Assembly: GCA_021029095.1 (NCBI GenBank)
Contig: JAJOHG010000009.1
Location: 434,001 to 498,000 of the forward strand
Length of the DNA: 64,000 nt
Origin: Phellopilus nigrolimitatus
Taxonomy: Eukaryota; Basidiomycota; Agaricomycetes; Hymenochaetales; Hymenochaetaceae
Reading direction: 5' to 3'
Shown here: one piece after another, positions 1 to 11,398 of the stretch
Layout: each line of letters opens with the position of its first letter
Position numbering within the stretch: position 1 is the stretch's first letter
Notes under the pieces: generated by a model
Database searches by the model: none
Told to the model about the DNA's origin: nothing
Seen by the model: only the letters and a program-made list of their open reading frames with translations
Program-made: the position numbers and the translations under genes

Positions 1-2060
1 CTAAAATAAACTGAATATTCACCCGAGCGCCCTTACCAGCCTCTCCTCGTCGACTGTGCATGTTCTCTTGAGGAAGCGATGAATAGTTTGTGTCCAGTTT
101 CAAACTCCCTAAGGATAAGAATCGGTCAAGCGAGAGCGTTGCGGTTTGAATAGAGCTGGATCGCTGACTCAGACGCGCCAATGCGCATCTCTGTCCCGAC
201 CATCCCGACGTCTCTGCTCGCGCCGACGGCGACAGCGCCGCCCATATTGAAGACAGCGGCAGTCGAGCGCATATCTGCCTTTCTCTCTCCCGGGAATGCC
301 GCCGTGCTCACGGGCGCGGGCGTCAGCGTCGACTCCGGCATCCGCGCGTACAGAGGGGCGAACGGCCGGTACATGAACCTGGATTACAAGTGCGTGCTCT
401 CTTTTCTTTGTCGCAGGAATGCTTTGGTTGATGTCGTTGACACGTTCCAGGCCTATTCTTGTATGTCTTCTGAATATGTGTCCCTTCGTGTGGGTGCTCA
501 CGGCAGTGTGGGCGCAAGGTAGTATCATGAAGTCGTGCAAGAGACAGACGAAGGCAGTTCGTTCAGACAGCGGTACTGGTGCGTTATGCTTACGCTTTGC
601 ATGGCTCGAAACCTCACTTCGCGACAGGCTGCGGTCGTTTCTGGGCTACCCGTCTGTGCGCGACGCGCTCCCGAACACGACGCACTTTGCGATCGCCGCT
701 CTGCAGCACACGTCGCACATCTCTCGTCTGATCACCCAGAACGTCGATGGTTTGCACAACAAGGCCGTCTCGTCCGTATGAACGCCGTCGAAAACCGCCT
801 CTCGAATATTAGAGTTGCATGGGACTTTACACGTAAGCATACACATATTTCTCTTACGGGCCACCTTTGAGAATGTTGACGCGTCAGCATGCGCGCAGAA
901 AGTCAGTTGCAAGAATGGGCACGTAGTCACGCGCAACGTATTCCAGGACTGGCTCGCGCATGCCAACCCGCGGTGGTCCACGTTTGCAGACGAGCTGGCG
1001 CGCACCGGGCGGAAGCTGCACACCAACCCCGACGGCGACGTAAGCGGCCCGCGCTGCGTTTGTTTTTTCGTACTGCGAGCTGATGCGGACGTGTAAGTCC
1101 AACTCGAAGAAGGCGCGTCGTACGACGACTTCGTGGTCCCCGACTGCCCGGCGTGTCTCCGCGAGCACAGGCGCACCAACATAGTGCGTCCGCCATACTC
1201 TTGCGCAGTCGCGGAGCGAACTGAACCCGCGTGGGTCCTTAGCACAAGCCGCACCTGATATTTTTCGGCGAGTCGATAAGCAGGGAGGTCAAAGACCGTT
1301 CGTGCGTAACTATTAATGCATTCTTGAGATGCGACGATGTCGCTGATGGCCTTATATCTGGCGAAAAAAAGATACCAGGACATAGAGCTGGCTGACCGGC
1401 TATTCATTGTGGGGACGACGCTGGCGACGTACTCAGCCTTCAGGTACAGTCGCCTCCTTCGCCGCCTTCTTTTGTTTCTCGTCCTCTGACTCTGACCTGA
1501 AAAAGACTGCTGAAACACGCGCTCGAGCTCGGGAAGCCCGTGCTGCTGCTTAACGTCGGTCCGACTCGCGCAGACGCGATCACGCCGGGCGTCGAGAAGA
1601 TTAGTCTCCCGAGCGGGTCCGTCCTGCGGGACGTCGTACGTGCCCTGACGTGCGTTTAGCCGTGCTACCAACGCATATTTTCTGTATACCGTCGCTGATT
1701 TCTCTATTCTGCTATCGTAGGGGTAGCCGGGCGGCGGAAGACCCTGTGCTGGCGAAATTTCTGTCAAGCGGGGTGGTCACGCCCCCGACGGACGACACGG
1801 ATGACCAGGGCGCGGTGGAACCCAGGGCGGCCCGCTGACGGCGCCTACTCTGATGTATTTTGGTCGGTATTCGTGGTGTACATGTACATCTGCTAATTCT
1901 ACTGTCCAAGGCTCTTCTGTCATCACCGAAAGCCTTTGTTGAGACTGTTTGGATGCTGTGGGCCTGGCTCAGCGACTGAGCAAACGACGACTTATTTATC
2001 CTTTGCGTTGTCGCTGTTGCCGCACCTTTCACTCATGCATGCTCCGGTAGAAGGATAAAG
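1..2060. repeat. Left arm of a large inverted segmental duplication (sirtuin block)
   Basis: The sequence from base 1 to about 2060 matches the reverse complement of about 18770-20850. The match includes the region upstream of the sirtuin start (gtgtccagtttcaaactccc at 90-109 against gggagtttgaaactggacac near 20738) and about 200 bp of 3' flank. Divergence is moderate: introns and flanks differ more than exons. The left boundary lies outside the window. Confidence 0.85.
181..1838 (+). pseudogene. Sirtuin (SIRT4-like class II) pseudogene, copy 1
   Basis: This is the inverted, decayed copy of the intact sirtuin at 20665-18996. The NAD-binding start (GAGVSVDSGIRAYRG), the ITQNVDGLH motif, the ELHGTLH catalytic-histidine motif and the GTTLATYSAF nucleotide-binding segment are all still readable. 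Two independent lesions break it. At 779-781 a Trp codon that is TGG in the intact copy is TGA. At 1096 the intron acceptor before the zinc-site exon reads gtgtaa instead of gtgtag, so the nearest AG shifts the frame and soon meets a stop. The last exons (about 1507-1661 and 1721-1838) remain in frame with the homologue. The copy may still be transcribed, but a full-length deacylase is not expected. Confidence 0.82.
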
Positions 2061-2350
2061 ATATATATATATACCTTTTTCACGTTAGGGTATAGTCGAG
2101 CACGACGGGACCGCTCGAGATACAACGATTGGAGTGTGATCATATTTGTGATTAGCAATACAAGATACTGAAATACTACGAAGGCCGTTAATGAGGAAAA
2201 GTACTTATTTCATTCCGCTACAGTTGGAGAAGGGTACAAAGTGGACGGTTGCATTTACGCAAAGGTTGTTTGCGAGAGAAGCCAGTGAGTGAAGGGCTGT
2301 AGATCATGTTGACTTCTGCCGCACTTGTAAAAGAAAAGTGGATAGCCTCA
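2061..2350. other. Short intergenic AT-rich stretch
   Basis: This stretch lies between the sirtuin pseudogene and the convergent 3' end of the HAD hydrolase gene. It has a short (at)n run near 2064-2074. I see no gene in it. Confidence 0.5.
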
Positions 2351-3355
2351 TTAGTCCATCACCTGAAGAGCCACTCGCTCGAGAATGCGGTCCTGCACGA
2401 GATCGTCCACGAACGCCGCAAACGAGTCCTGCACCTCGTCTGGAGGGCGCACCCCCGGCCGGCTCTCGTCGCCCGGGCGGTACTTTCCCGTCTTAACTAC
2501 AGCGCAAAGTCAGCGAGTCCTCTCACGCGAAATCCACAGGAGCATACCCAAGACGCGCCACAAGCCCAGCTCGACGGCGCCGCCGCCGAGGTCCGCCTCG
2601 ACGTCGTCACCGATGACCGCGACGTCCGCCCACCGCGCGCCTTCCGTCTCCGGAGCATCCGGGATGCTGGCGAGCACGCTCTCGAAGAACGCGCGGCCGG
2701 GCTTGCCGACGGCGTGTGCGTGCAGGCCGCCGCCGACGGCCTCCTCGAGCGCCGAGACGAACGGCCCCGGGCCGAGCGAGAGCTCGCCGTCCGGCGAGCG
2801 GAGGTATTTTGCGCGGTGCGTCGTGAGCAGGGGCGGTGCACCACTGGGGGAGGAGGCGGGGCGCGCGCTCAAGACGCGGAAGGCCTTGTTGAGCGGGCCG
2901 TACGCGAGGTGCTCCGGGGCGAACGCGACGAGGACGGAGTCGTACGACGCGTGGTGCCGCTCGGCGTCCGCCGCGGCACTGCGGAACTCTGGGAACTCCT
3001 CCATCGCAGAGTCGGATAGGAGGGCGTAGGGCCTGAAAAAGGTGCTTTGATACCCGTAGGACTATTTACTATCCATGCACGGAACGCACCTCTGCAATTT
3101 CATCTCCCGGACGACCTCCTTGAGCGCGCCGAGGCTCGTCCAAAGCTCGCCGTCGCGCACGTCGAAGCCCATGCCACCCAGCCGCTCACGCAGCGCGCGT
3201 GTGCTCTCCTGGCTGGTGTTGCTGCAGAAACGCACGACGAGCCCCGCCTTCCGTGCGTGCGCGAGAGCGGCAGCTGCGGCGGGCGTCGCGGTGGACCCGA
3301 TATGCAGCGTGCCCGAGAGGTCAATGAGGAGCGCGCGGATTGCGGGGCGGGGCAT
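2351..3355 (-). CDS. HAD-superfamily hydrolase, HDHD2-like
   Basis: Three exons (3355-3090, 3032-2548, 2496-2351) join in phase to give 298 residues, close to the usual size of HDHD2-type subfamily IIA HAD hydrolases. Visible motifs are motif I LLIDLSGTLHIG (nucleophile Asp plus the SGT signature) near residue 10, motif II FCSNTS near residue 43, the lysine in GKPGRAFF, motif IV VIGDDVEADLGGG, and the typical C-terminal VKTGKYRPGDE, which is only formed after the second intron is removed. The family dephosphorylates small molecules or proteins; the substrate is unknown. The start is the first ATG directly before the motif I strand. The gene looks intact, and its neighbours are duplicated fragments rather than pathway partners. 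Confidence 0.88.
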
Positions 3356-3569
3356 TGTTTTCTAAAAGTACGAAGGCAAGACGCTCTTGCGTATCGGAGC
3401 GGTAGAGTCAGTAGACTGTCGAGTACTGGGTGGAGTTGCCCGTCTGCGTCATAAACGCGTCGAGCTCGCTGTACGGCGCCGGCCTCCCACTTATTCAGAA
3501 CGAAGCAAGAAATTATGTGCCGGAAAACAATACCACGAACTGAAAAAAAAAGTTCAGATATTGGCTTCA

Positions 3570-3835
3570 TGCCTTCATGTCTTCAAGATATCTTTCGGAG
3601 GAGGGAGACTTCAAATTTCCAGCGAAAACTATGTAAACCCAAATGAGGGGTGTCAACTTCCATATACGGACACCTCGAACGCGCTTGAAGTCACTGCGTC
3701 GACCTCGGCCACAATGCCTCGTAATGTGCTGCCGCTCCCGTCTTCTTAGCCGACGGCGCGCGCGTTGCAAGTAGTCTCACTTTCACCGGAGGGCTCGGCT
3801 GCAGCCGATGCAGCGGGTTCTATTACAGACGAACG
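3570..3835 (+). pseudogene. RVB1 5'-end fragment
   Basis: This stretch matches the promoter, leader and first exon of the intact RVB1 gene (about 6035-6400). Shared blocks are aaaactatgtaaacccaaa, ggtgtcaacttccatat, cctcgaacgcg-type and ggctgcagccgatgcagcggg. In this copy the first exon carries an in-frame stop (cttcttagcc where RVB1 has cttcttcgtc). It also has a deletion across the conserved [11 protein letters not shown] segment and lacks everything downstream of the GQTNAR region. It is a non-coding remnant about 2.5 kb upstream of its source. Confidence 0.78.
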
Positions 3836-3897
3836 CCCATATCATTTACCGTACATGTATTACAATTTTATGAAAGACTGCGCCAACATACAACGCT

Positions 3898-5391
3898 TTA
3901 GAAATACTCGATGACGACAGATTTCGCGTCCATTGTCGGATAGTAGAGTGCGCCGCTATAGAACTCCACACCCACATTCTTTACGTTCTGTGCGACAGTG
4001 TGGGCCACCGTGCGTTCCCGAGAGACGGAAGCAAGCATCCACATGTTCTCCGGAGGATCGCAACGAGTGTGTTTTTTGTAGTACCCGACCACTGTCGAGC
4101 CGTCTTGCGAGAGTCGCTTTACGAAGGTGCTCCTGTAGTGTTTGTTAGAGTTCAAGGATATAAATTGTGGACGCCCGTCGTGCGTGAGGCGTGGATGTAA
4201 AAGCGGGGACATGGAGTTGGATCTGCTGGATGTATCTGCAGTCTCCAAGTAATAGGTTTCTATCACGGAGTTATGATTATTCTCTATGTCCCGCAACACA
4301 GTCATGATGCCTTTTAGTTTCCTTTCTGCTTCGGACTTCCAGTGGAAGTTACAAACAGATAATTGCGCACGGCTGCTAAGCCAATTCGGGGGAGTATTTG
4401 GCAAGAGACATTTGATATGCGTGAGGTCGCCTAGGACTAGATTCGTAGTTGCACCGACATTAGGCAAGACCTTGCGTATGGACGACAGCAGAATGGCCAA
4501 GACTGATTTCACCCCGGCTTCGTCGATCACGCAAATGAGATGATCGTCTACCATGTCTACGGCATCGAATGGGCCCTGTCACAGAAGCATTGGTCAGTTA
4601 TATACTTCCACAAGATGAATTACACACCTTTATCATAACCGTGCGGTCGTCCTTCCGGAGCGTCAGGAAAGGATTGTAGTCCGTATAGACTGCTGTTATG
4701 TCGCCACTTGATTTTACAAATGCCAACGGTGGTTCCCTCCGAGTTTTGGGCTCTGGTGCTGAGTACTTTTGAAGCGACTTAGCATTCGTCCCGGGTGAAA
4801 TTCGGAACTCTTCGAAGGTGCTGAGTAGTGATAAAGTATCAATATGAAGAGGTAGTGTACATGTCGCACAGAAGCTTACCTTTCCTTGGAATATTTGTCC
4901 TGAGATTTGCTCACTGTGAGTATATGCACAACATTGTCTTCCTGCATGTCATAGCCGAAGTTGCACACTCTCAATCCATGCTTGCCATGCGCGCTGTATG
5001 AGCCAGGATCCGGGTGTGTCCAGACACACATACCGCTCGGCACTTCCAAGCACTGCAAGTACCCCTCAGACCAGAGGACGAGGAGGAGCTTGCCTCCAGG
5101 AAGCAGCTGCACATCCGCGCCGAAGCCATAAGACTTTCCAAGTGCGCGATCCCAGTTCCCGAACCAGATAGGTACTGTGACCCGGGATGTTGGCCGCAGC
5201 GATTCAACGGCAGTGTACTTGAGACGCCGTTGCTTTGCGCGGGTAACTAGGGCTTCCAGTTCGGACGCATTGAGCTTGCTGGCAGGGATATGGCGGGGTA
5301 AATCGGGTGCATCTTCTTGGTCCAGTGCTTGGAGGCATTTAATCCAGTAGGCTTTGTTGTCCTTTTGGGATGGGGAGGTGATGGGAGGCAC
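3898..5391 (-). CDS. F-box gene paralogue lacking the F-box exon, copy 1
   Basis: Three exons (5391-4880, 4820-4628, 4575-3898) join in phase to 460 residues with no internal stop. It is a clear paralogue of the genes at 16670-18345 and 21647-23320: it shares LQALDQxDAPDLPRHI, QLLPGGKLLLVLWSEGYLQC, DMQEDNVVHILTVS, an AxDMVDDHLICVIDEAG-type block and the C-terminal DAKSVVIEYF. The first exon of the relatives, coding for the F-box (PEDIWSEIALFSGLKEVLAL), is missing. Here the start codon context (ATGCCTCCC) runs almost directly into the KAYWIKCLQALDQ segment. A TATA-like tataaaaa on the minus strand (about 5433) and its flanks resemble the relatives' promoter. Without the F-box it should not bind Skp1 in the usual way. 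It may be a young non-functional copy or a dominant variant. Confidence 0.75.
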
Positions 5392-5700
5392 TATTGTATG
5401 GGTTCAGTACACAGCAGGGCTCGAATTTTTATACGCCTCACGCACTTTGCATCACGGGTGATAAATTGTCCGTGTTCGGTTAGGTTTGCACGGGGCAAGA
5501 AACAAACCTGCCGAGACTAATACAACATTAAGATAAGTTTCGTAGCACGTGTGACGGGTGGTAATGAGAGCAGAATGTTGATTTGCGCCTTATACAATGA
5601 ATTCCGGAAAAACATTCTTTTAAATTCTGTCCTGAACCTTGTACAATGAGAAAAGGAGGAGTAGTGTAGTGCCACACTGGGGTGTTATATAATGTTAATA
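4576..5700. other. Intergenic region between F-box-less copy and RVB1
   Basis: The useful part is 5392-6192: the divergent upstream region of the F-box-less gene (minus) and RVB1 (plus). From 5560 to 6030 it is AT-rich. I see no convincing ORF with homology. The short ORFs at 5745-5951 and 5809-6015 have no recognisable motif. Confidence 0.4.
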
Positions 5701-5973
5701 TCATATGAGCAATGGATCAATATGTTATTTGAGAGATATAGTAAATGCACGTACCTCCTTCCTCGAGGTTCCTGACCGTCGTCCGCAAACTTGAGCGCCC
5801 ACATAACTTCATTGACGACATTTCCGGTAAGCGGGGTAGCTTGCGCAGACGCAATCCACATCGCTATGGGGAGAACAACAGCATATGCGCCTTTTCCCCT
5901 CCCGCGCGATGTAATCCTTTAAGGCCGTCGCCCACTGTGTCAATCCGTTGAATTGTCGCAGATCCATCCATAG

Positions 5974-8084
<2,111 letters not shown>

Positions 8085-10584
8085 GTGCCCCCGCGCGCGG
8101 GGGTGCTGTGTGCCGGCTGACTCCGCCCTGCGATGTCATCTCTCCGAATCAAAAAGTATCTTTGTATCTGCCCGCGCGGGTGTTCTTGTGTTTTTTCCGC
8201 TGGATGTGGTGTGCGTGTTGCCCTGCTCTCGATCTCTAATTTCTGTCGTCTTCAATTAACACCGGTGTGCGTTAGATCTTCCGTGTTCCCGGTACATTAC
8301 AATATCATATTGTTGAAGACTATAGATATATTTCTGGCACTTACAGTTAGTCCACGCTCTAAGTTCAGACAAAGGCGTCTTCCGGATTCAATCTCGATGC
8401 CCAAGTCGGGCGTGCATCAGCCCCGTTATCGCGTCTCCAAGGCACTGAAACGCCGAAGCCAAGTAAGTGCATGCCTGCCCAGCCCATCAGCTTCTCCCCA
8501 CCGCTCTGGGGCGCAAATGCACTCTCCTCTGCCTCGTTCGCAGCGCGCCCTGTTTCACCCGCTCGCCCCGAATAGACTGTATGCGCAAGACCCAACGCCA
8601 CTATCGGCGCACCGCGCGCGTGGGGCCTTCGTGCCCGTCTCAGGCGCACCCTTTGTCCCTGCTCCCGGTGCGCCCACGCTTTCGGCGGTTCGTGCTATTT
8701 GCTATTCGCCCTGCTGCGTGATCTGCACGTCGCGGTCGCCTAGCCGATGCATATTGGAAACTAGCCCGGCGGCGTCAGCGTATTCGCGTGCCGGGACGAA
8801 CGCTCCCGGGCTCCGAGATCCGCGAGCGGGTTGGCGCCGAGGGCGCGAATAATTTGCGTACGTACGCGTCTTTCTGGACGCACGCCGCAGCAGCTAACGT
8901 ATACGGTACTTGGCATAGATGATTCATCAGTAAGTACGTGCTTTGCGCACCCGCGACGGAGGATCGGCCGCCGGCGTTTGCCTCGCGGGGCGCCCATCGG
9001 GCGACATGCATCTCGCACTCCAGTTTCCGTGTCCCCCTCGTTCTGATCAAACATCTTGCCGAGTGCACGCTGAAAGGCAGGCCTGTGTGGGTCCGCATGT
9101 GGATGGCTATTTTGCGCCGCCGACTTTGGCAAGCCCGCAACCAAGTCAGTGGGTAGCGACCGCCCTGGATGGAGGAAGCCCCGACGGGTTGCCCCGCTGA
9201 CGTTGGCACCGCCCGCTTAGCGACGCCCTTTCTGGACCGCTGACGTACCTGCGAATCCCCTCCCGCCGCCGATGAACTGAGCCTGTGCCTCGCTCGAGTT
9301 ATTCTAGTAATTTTCACGGCGCCACCTCCGCTTGCCGAGCAAATGCGGATCTCCATGCGCATAGGGTTTGATTTCCACGTCGCGTTTGGTATGCAAATTT
9401 CTGCGGACTTGAGGCATGGTGGCGTTTGTCAAAAACAGAAATGTTGGTGGGAGTGTGAAACGAGTTGCAACTCAGAACTCTATGCTTGCATGGCAGAGTG
9501 AATGCACCGTCGTCCGTTGGATGTGAGCAATGTTGTATCAGATCCTCGGAGGCTTATGCTCGATCCTGGCAGTCGGACACGGACGTGAGCTGGTGCCGCG
9601 CTTTCTTTCTTCCCAAGTTTTTCCAAGAAGCAAGAGTTCAATAAACCAGCCTTGATTGCATCCTAGTATGTATGTATGTAAGAATGAGGCAGACGCATTA
9701 GGGCCTTCTATTCTATACATGAAAATTGTGCACACTCCAACCGAAAAACCTGCGCAGCGCTCGGACAAGCGTGAGCGAAAGTCAGGACATCCCAGCAGCT
9801 GATCATCCAATAATTACGGACACTTCTGACCCTCCCATGAAAATGGAAAGCCTCCGCGCCAACTCCGCGGACTGCAGGTGCGCAAACAGGCTAGACTAGA
9901 TCGCTTCCTCCGCGACGCCCACAACAGTAGACTGCGATGACGCATGAAAGCTGATGATTTGCATGCCATTTGCGCGGAAAGGGAGGGGGAGAAAAGGGAG
10001 GGGAGTGGAAGGAAAATATGTCTCTCCGGTCCCCCCATTCTCTGCAGGCTCTCCAGGGGATGTGTCTTTTCCTTGGGATATTTCTTTGAGTTCGTTGGAA
10101 CCGGAAACGGAGATTAAGCATAATACCGCGAAGTGATCTTGAGGTCTTCTTCGGGAGATACCGATGCCGCGTTACTGCCGAGCACAAGCTGATCGCGTTT
10201 CCCTTCTCTTATTACGAAAGCATTGAGTAACTCTGTACGACGCGCTACCCGCGACCAGATCTGGAATTTAAAAAATTTCGATCTCTCTTACCAACCGCCA
10301 TCGCTCCCTTTGCAACGCAAGCACGCTCTTTACCTCCCGAACCCGACGCGACCCCTCTTTTAGTATCTTATGGCTTCGTATCGCGTCTAAGCACCCCAGT
10401 CCACTTTGAAATCTTATAAAACACCTCGTCGCCAACCCAAGCGCTCTAATTTCTCATTCTCCCCTCTTCGCCTCGCCCTCTCCTCGCATTACAACCTCTG
10501 CTCGTCCACCGCATCTTATCTGCCCTCTCACTGCCCCGTCCCTACCTCTTTCAACCACCCTCTTCCCCTCCCGCTCTGACACTC
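8085..10584. other. 2.5-kb intergenic region, no gene assigned
   Basis: This region separates RVB1 from the gene at 10585. An open frame runs 8133-8852 (239 codons), with a possible inner start at 8398 followed by a consensus donor (gtaagtg at 8463) and an acceptor (cgttcgcag near 8542). The translation is low-complexity, rich in Pro, Arg, Ala and Ser, and I recognise no domain. Further GC-rich, gene-like composition continues to about 9360, so this could be a decayed or fast-evolving gene. 9361-10400 shows nothing. Confidence 0.4.
10414..10584 (+). promoter_or_regulatory. TATA box and CT-rich leader of the gene at 10585
   Basis: A TATA-like ttataaaa at 10414-10421 is followed by a long pyrimidine-rich tract up to the ATG at 10585, the usual arrangement in front of well-expressed fungal genes. 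The transcription start is inferred to lie about 30-100 bp downstream of the TATA. Confidence 0.55.
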
Positions 10585-11398
10585 ATGGCGACGTTTGGTG
10601 TCCCATACATCCTCGAGGACAGGACTGGTGATCTCGGCAACACCGAGTTCGACGAGCTCTACGACCGCATGTTCTTCGGTGTCTCCTGCACGCTGGACAC
10701 GCCTGGACGCACGCGCGGCGCGGCGACGCTCAAAATCTACGAGCTCGGCTCGCGCTCGTCCACGCGCGGCTTCTCGACGGCGCACTTCGGGCGCGACCCC
10801 GCCGTGATCATCGACTTCGGGCCTGGAGCTGCGCTCGGCACCATATTGTTCGTTGAACAGTCGATGTCGATGCCCATGGGCCATTGGATCCGGAAGGCGG
10901 GCCCAAACACAAAGTGAGCAATTGTCTCCGTTTCACCTTCCGCGTTTCAGCACTCTCGTCTTACGAGGCGCCCGTCGTCCATTAGATCCGTTGAGCGGAA
11001 GTTCAAATGCTCTGATGACCAAGAGTACAGGTGGACGCACGCGGCCAACGCGGAGGCGGAGTGGGTCGTACGTCTTTTTCCCCTTTCTTCTTGGTTTCAC
11101 ACCTTTTCGGCGACTGCGTCTGATTGGCTCTGGTGCAGTGCACGACCTCGAGCGGCTACCTCGCCGCGCAGTACAAGCTGCGCGCGCCCGAGGAGCCTAA
11201 ATATCCGAGCTCCTCGGGCAATATGTTTACTGTATACGAATCATACGGGCACATCGCCACCGGTAAGCGCTCGTCTTCTGGCTTTCCACATAGTCCCATC
11301 GGGCGCTAACGGATTCCGTTTAATTTCTTCTTCTTTCAGAGCTCCTCGCGTCGCTGACCATCGTGCGGCATATTCACCGCTACAACCTAAACGTCTAA
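10585..11398 (+). CDS. Uncharacterised agaricomycete protein, possibly DUF6593-like
   Basis: Four exons (10585-10913, 10986-11067, 11139-11262, 11340-11398) join in phase to 197 residues. The protein starts MATFGVPYILEDRTGDLGN. It continues through a KFKCSDDQEYRWTH segment and an SSGYLAAQYKLRAPEEPKY segment, and ends in a hydrophobic helix-like ELLASLTIVRHIHRYNLNV. The Trp-containing strand followed by a residue pattern of G-Y-L-A-A-Q-Y and a C-terminal hydrophobic stretch recalls the small basidiomycete DUF6593-type proteins, but I assign that by general resemblance only. There is no signal peptide and no catalytic motif. The strong-looking core promoter suggests good expression. Confidence 0.7.

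Noticed and set aside
771..830. Explaining the sirtuin copy 1 stop (779-781) by an extra intron starting gtatga
   Set aside because: The only nearby acceptor (tattag at 815-820) leaves the wrong phase, and the intact copy reads straight through the same place.
1290..1330. A sirtuin acceptor at ttgag|atg that would be mutated in copy 2 (ttgcg)
   Set aside because: The intron uses the later acceptor (aaaaaaag before ataccagg) in both copies. That joins DRS to YQDIELADR in phase, so copy 2 is not damaged here.
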